This document shows, piece after piece, positions 62,374 to 64,000 of a stretch of 64,000 nucleotides of DNA. Positions within the stretch are counted from its first letter, which is position 1. The number at the start of each line of letters is the position of its first letter. The translations under genes and the position numbers were made by a program. The notes beneath the pieces were generated by a model. It was not told the origin of the DNA. It searched no databases and saw only the letters and a program-made list of their open reading frames with translations. Source of the stretch: Labedaea rhizosphaerae (GTDB lineage Bacteria > Actinomycetota > Actinomycetes > Mycobacteriales > Pseudonocardiaceae); assembly GCF_004362825.1 (NCBI RefSeq), contig NZ_SNXZ01000002.1, forward strand, positions 434,001-498,000, read 5' to 3'.

Positions 62374-62409
62374 GGGGTCGCGGACCGGCCCTCGTCGGTC
62401 CGCGACCCC
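62374..62409. terminator. Bidirectional hairpin between importer operon and S53 protease gene
   Basis: GGGGTCGCGGACCG (62374-62387) pairs perfectly with CGGTCCGCGACCCC (62396-62409) around an 8-base loop, ending 17 bases before the stop codon of the minus-strand gene. Confidence 0.85.
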
Positions 62410-62426
62410 GTTGCCGGTTCCTGGTG

Positions 62427-64000
62427 TCAGCGGTTCGTGGCCGCCACGTTGGCCGGCGTCACGAAGCTGCCGCTGTTGACCTGGAACGTGGTCTGCACCG
62501 ACAGCGTCCCGCCCGCCGGGATGGTGCCCGTACCGGTGACCACGACGTGACCGGTGTTGCTGACGATCGTGCCCGGGTTGACCGTCCACAGGTACTCGCT
62601 GGTCGGGATGTCGAAGGTGACCTTCCACCCGGTGACCGCCGTGCTGCCCGTGTTGGTGATGGTCACGTGGCCGAACGCGCCCCACCCGTAGTCGTAGTCG
62701 AGGGTGAACGCCGCCTTCAGGGTGCTGGTCGACGCCGGGTTGATCGTCCAGGTGAAGCTCGCCTGGGCGGTCTTGCCGTTCGCGTCGGTCACGGTGACGG
62801 TGGTCGCCGACTGGCCGGCGGTGGTGGGCGTGCCCGAGATCGTCCCGGACGAGCTGTCGATCGACAGACCGGCAGGCAAACCACTGGCGCTGAACGAATA
62901 CGGCGTGGTGCCGCCGGTCGCCTTGATCGGCAGGTTCACCGCTTGGCCCACCGTGCCGGTCTGGTTACCGGGGTTGGTGATCGCCGGCTGACCGACCGCG
63001 GTCACCGTCCAGTTGAACGTTGCCGTGCCCGACTTGCCTGCGCTGTCGGTCGCGGTCACCGTCACCGCCGTCGGCCCACCCGCGGTGGTGGGCGTGCCCG
63101 AGATCGCCCCGGACGAGCTGTCGATCGACAGACCGGCAGGCAACCCCTTGGCGCTGAACGTGTACGGGCTGGTGCCGCCGCTCGCGGTGATCTTCAGGTT
63201 GACCGCCTGGCCCACCGTGCTGCTCTGGTCACCCGGGTTCTGCACGGTCACTGAACCGTTGCCGCCACCGGGAAGCAGGCCCGCGGTGCCGTTGGGCGTG
63301 CCGAGACCGGTCGGGCCGTCCCAGCCGGTGCCCGCGTTGCAGACCACCGTGCCGCAGCCGCCGTTGCTGCCCGAGGTGATGTCGTTGAAGTTGCCCGGGT
63401 GCGCGTACGGGTAGGACGCCGCGTTGTCGCCGCTGTTCGGCGCGCCGGCCAGCGCCCAGATGCCCGCCACGATCGGGGTGGCGAGGCTGGTGCCGCCCCA
63501 CTGCGACGTCGCGCCGTTCTGGTAGATCACGATGCCGGTGTTGGGGTCGCCCTCGGCGGAGATGTCGGACGTGGCGCGTTTGCTGCAGCTGGTCGTGACG
63601 TTCTGGTAGCTCGGCTTGCCGAACTTGCTCGAGCAGCCGCTGCCACCCTTGTTCCACGCCGTTTCGGTGAAGCCACGGCTGTTGCTCGACGGCGTCAACG
63701 TGGTGCCGCCGACCGCGACGACCTCCGGCGAGCTGGCCGGGTACTCGGTCGAACTGCCGGACTCGGTGCCGTTGTCACCGGTCGCCGCGGCGATCATGAC
63801 GCCCGGGTGGTTGTAGTGGGTCTCCGAGTCCGACGGGATGGAACTCTCGTGATCGGCGTAGCTGTTGGAGACGAACTTCGCGCCCAACCGCACGGCACTG
63901 TCCACCGCCTCCCCGAGGTCGGTGTCGTCGTTGGTGTTGCCCTCGACGAGCAGGATGTGGCAGTCGGGGCAGACCGCGCTGACCGCGTCCACGTCGATGG
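62427..64000 (-). CDS. Secreted S53 (sedolisin-like) protease with Ig-like repeats and CBM2-like end, 5' truncated by window
   Basis: About 523 residues are visible; the start lies beyond base 64000. The peptidase part opens with IDVDAVSAVCPDCHILLVE (catalytic-acid region), then FVSNSYADHES, GDNGTESGSSTEYPASSPEVVAVGGTT, and the nucleophile motif GGTSLATPIVAGIWALAG, which fit kumamolisin/sedolisin enzymes. Two Ig-like domains of about 88 residues follow, each with GLPAGLSIDSSSG(A/T)ISGTPTTAG. A C-terminal domain (LDYDYGWGAFGHVTITNTGSTAVTGWKVTFDI) resembles cellulose-binding CBM2. It is probably an exported, polymer-attached protease. It is monocistronic as far as visible and convergent with the importer operon. 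Confidence 0.88.
   Translation of the reverse strand, partial: IDVDAVSAVCPDCHILLVEGNTNDDTDLGEAVDSAVRLGAKFVSNSYADHESSIPSDSETHYNHPGVMIAAATGDNGTESGSSTEYPASSPEVVAVGGTTLTPSSNSRGFTETAWNKGGSGCSSKFGKPSYQNVTTSCSKRATSDISAEGDPNTGIVIYQNGATSQWGGTSLATPIVAGIWALAGAPNSGDNAASYPYAHPGNFNDITSGSNGGCGTVVCNAGTGWDGPTGLGTPNGTAGLLPGGGNGSVTVQNPGDQSSTVGQAVNLKITASGGTSPYTFSAKGLPAGLSIDSSSGAISGTPTTAGGPTAVTVTATDSAGKSGTATFNWTVTAVGQPAITNPGNQTGTVGQAVNLPIKATGGTTPYSFSASGLPAGLSIDSSSGTISGTPTTAGQSATTVTVTDANGKTAQASFTWTINPASTSTLKAAFTLDYDYGWGAFGHVTITNTGSTAVTGWKVTFDIPTSEYLWTVNPGTIVSNTGHVVVTGTGTIPAGGTLSVQTTFQVNSGSFVTPANVAATNR
62818..63160 (-). repeat. Internal 264-bp repeat within the S53 protease gene
   Basis: The blocks 62818-62896 and 63082-63160 are nearly identical over 79 bases and are spaced by exactly 88 codons. 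They encode the matching halves of the two Ig-like domains. Near-identity at the DNA level suggests recent duplication or gene conversion. Confidence 0.8.

Overview
The window is very GC-rich DNA (roughly 70% by eye) with frequent GTG and TTG starts and dense divergent and convergent gene pairs. That, together with MbtH, SARP and RsbW/STAS genes, points to an actinomycete. A Pseudonocardiales-type genome (Saccharothrix, Lentzea or Amycolatopsis relatives) is plausible, but this is inference. About 45 protein genes are supported. No tRNA, rRNA, CRISPR array or intact transposase gene was seen.

Region 1 (1-36.2 kb) is most of a non-ribosomal peptide (NRPS) biosynthetic cluster whose start lies left of the window. 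It opens with the end of a stand-alone adenylation enzyme, a PltL-type carrier protein and a PltA-type flavin halogenase, a set that suggests a chlorinated pyrrole-2-carboxyl unit. A second halogenase is very close to tryptophan 5-halogenase (PyrH) and keeps its Lys75 and Glu354. A flavin reductase, a Kef-type antiporter, an MFS exporter, MbtH, a SARP-NB-ARC activator, an ornithine-cyclodeaminase-like enzyme and a LuxR-type regulator follow. Three NRPS proteins are present: C-A-T-E-C (12.5-18.4 kb), A-T-C-A-T (19.4-24.4 kb) and C-A-T-C*-A-T (33.4-27.0 kb, minus strand). They make five modules, with one module split between two proteins and one condensation domain with a non-canonical active-site motif. 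Three Fe(II)/alpha-ketoglutarate oxygenases (one AsnO/VioC-like, two SyrP-like) and a type II thioesterase sit among them. There is no chain-terminating thioesterase domain and no pyrrole-forming dehydrogenase in the window. Two tandem secreted HAF-like proteins follow the second NRPS. Beyond them, between the convergent operons, lies a gene-free 0.5 kb with two mirrored arrays of 22-bp repeats around a 123-bp inverted repeat.

Region 2 (36.3-46.9 kb) is housekeeping or accessory DNA. It holds a hypothetical protein, an RsbW-like kinase, a STAS protein, a TetR/SDR pair with two matching palindromic operators, and a secreted papain-like protease. Two convergent secreted proteins carry near-identical seven-bladed lectin-like propellers on different peptidoglycan-hydrolase heads, with related palindromes upstream. 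A LuxR regulator and two unknown proteins end the region.

Region 3 (46.9-62.4 kb) looks like a single peptide or amino-acid scavenging regulon. It comprises a threonine-synthase-like PLP enzyme, RidA, an M17 aminopeptidase, M20D and M20 peptidases, an N4-type asparaginase, an S41-like protease, a YheO/DauR-type regulator and a complete Opp/Dpp ABC importer. Four promoters here share one composite motif: TTGACG, then 16-18 bp, then T(A/C/G)AGACT, overlapping two GAC-N5-GTC elements set exactly 20 bp apart. This is the strongest undescribed regulatory signal in the window.

Region 4 (62.4-64.0 kb) is the 3' part of a secreted S53 (sedolisin) protease with two Ig-like repeats and a CBM2-like end. 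Its 5' end lies beyond the right edge.
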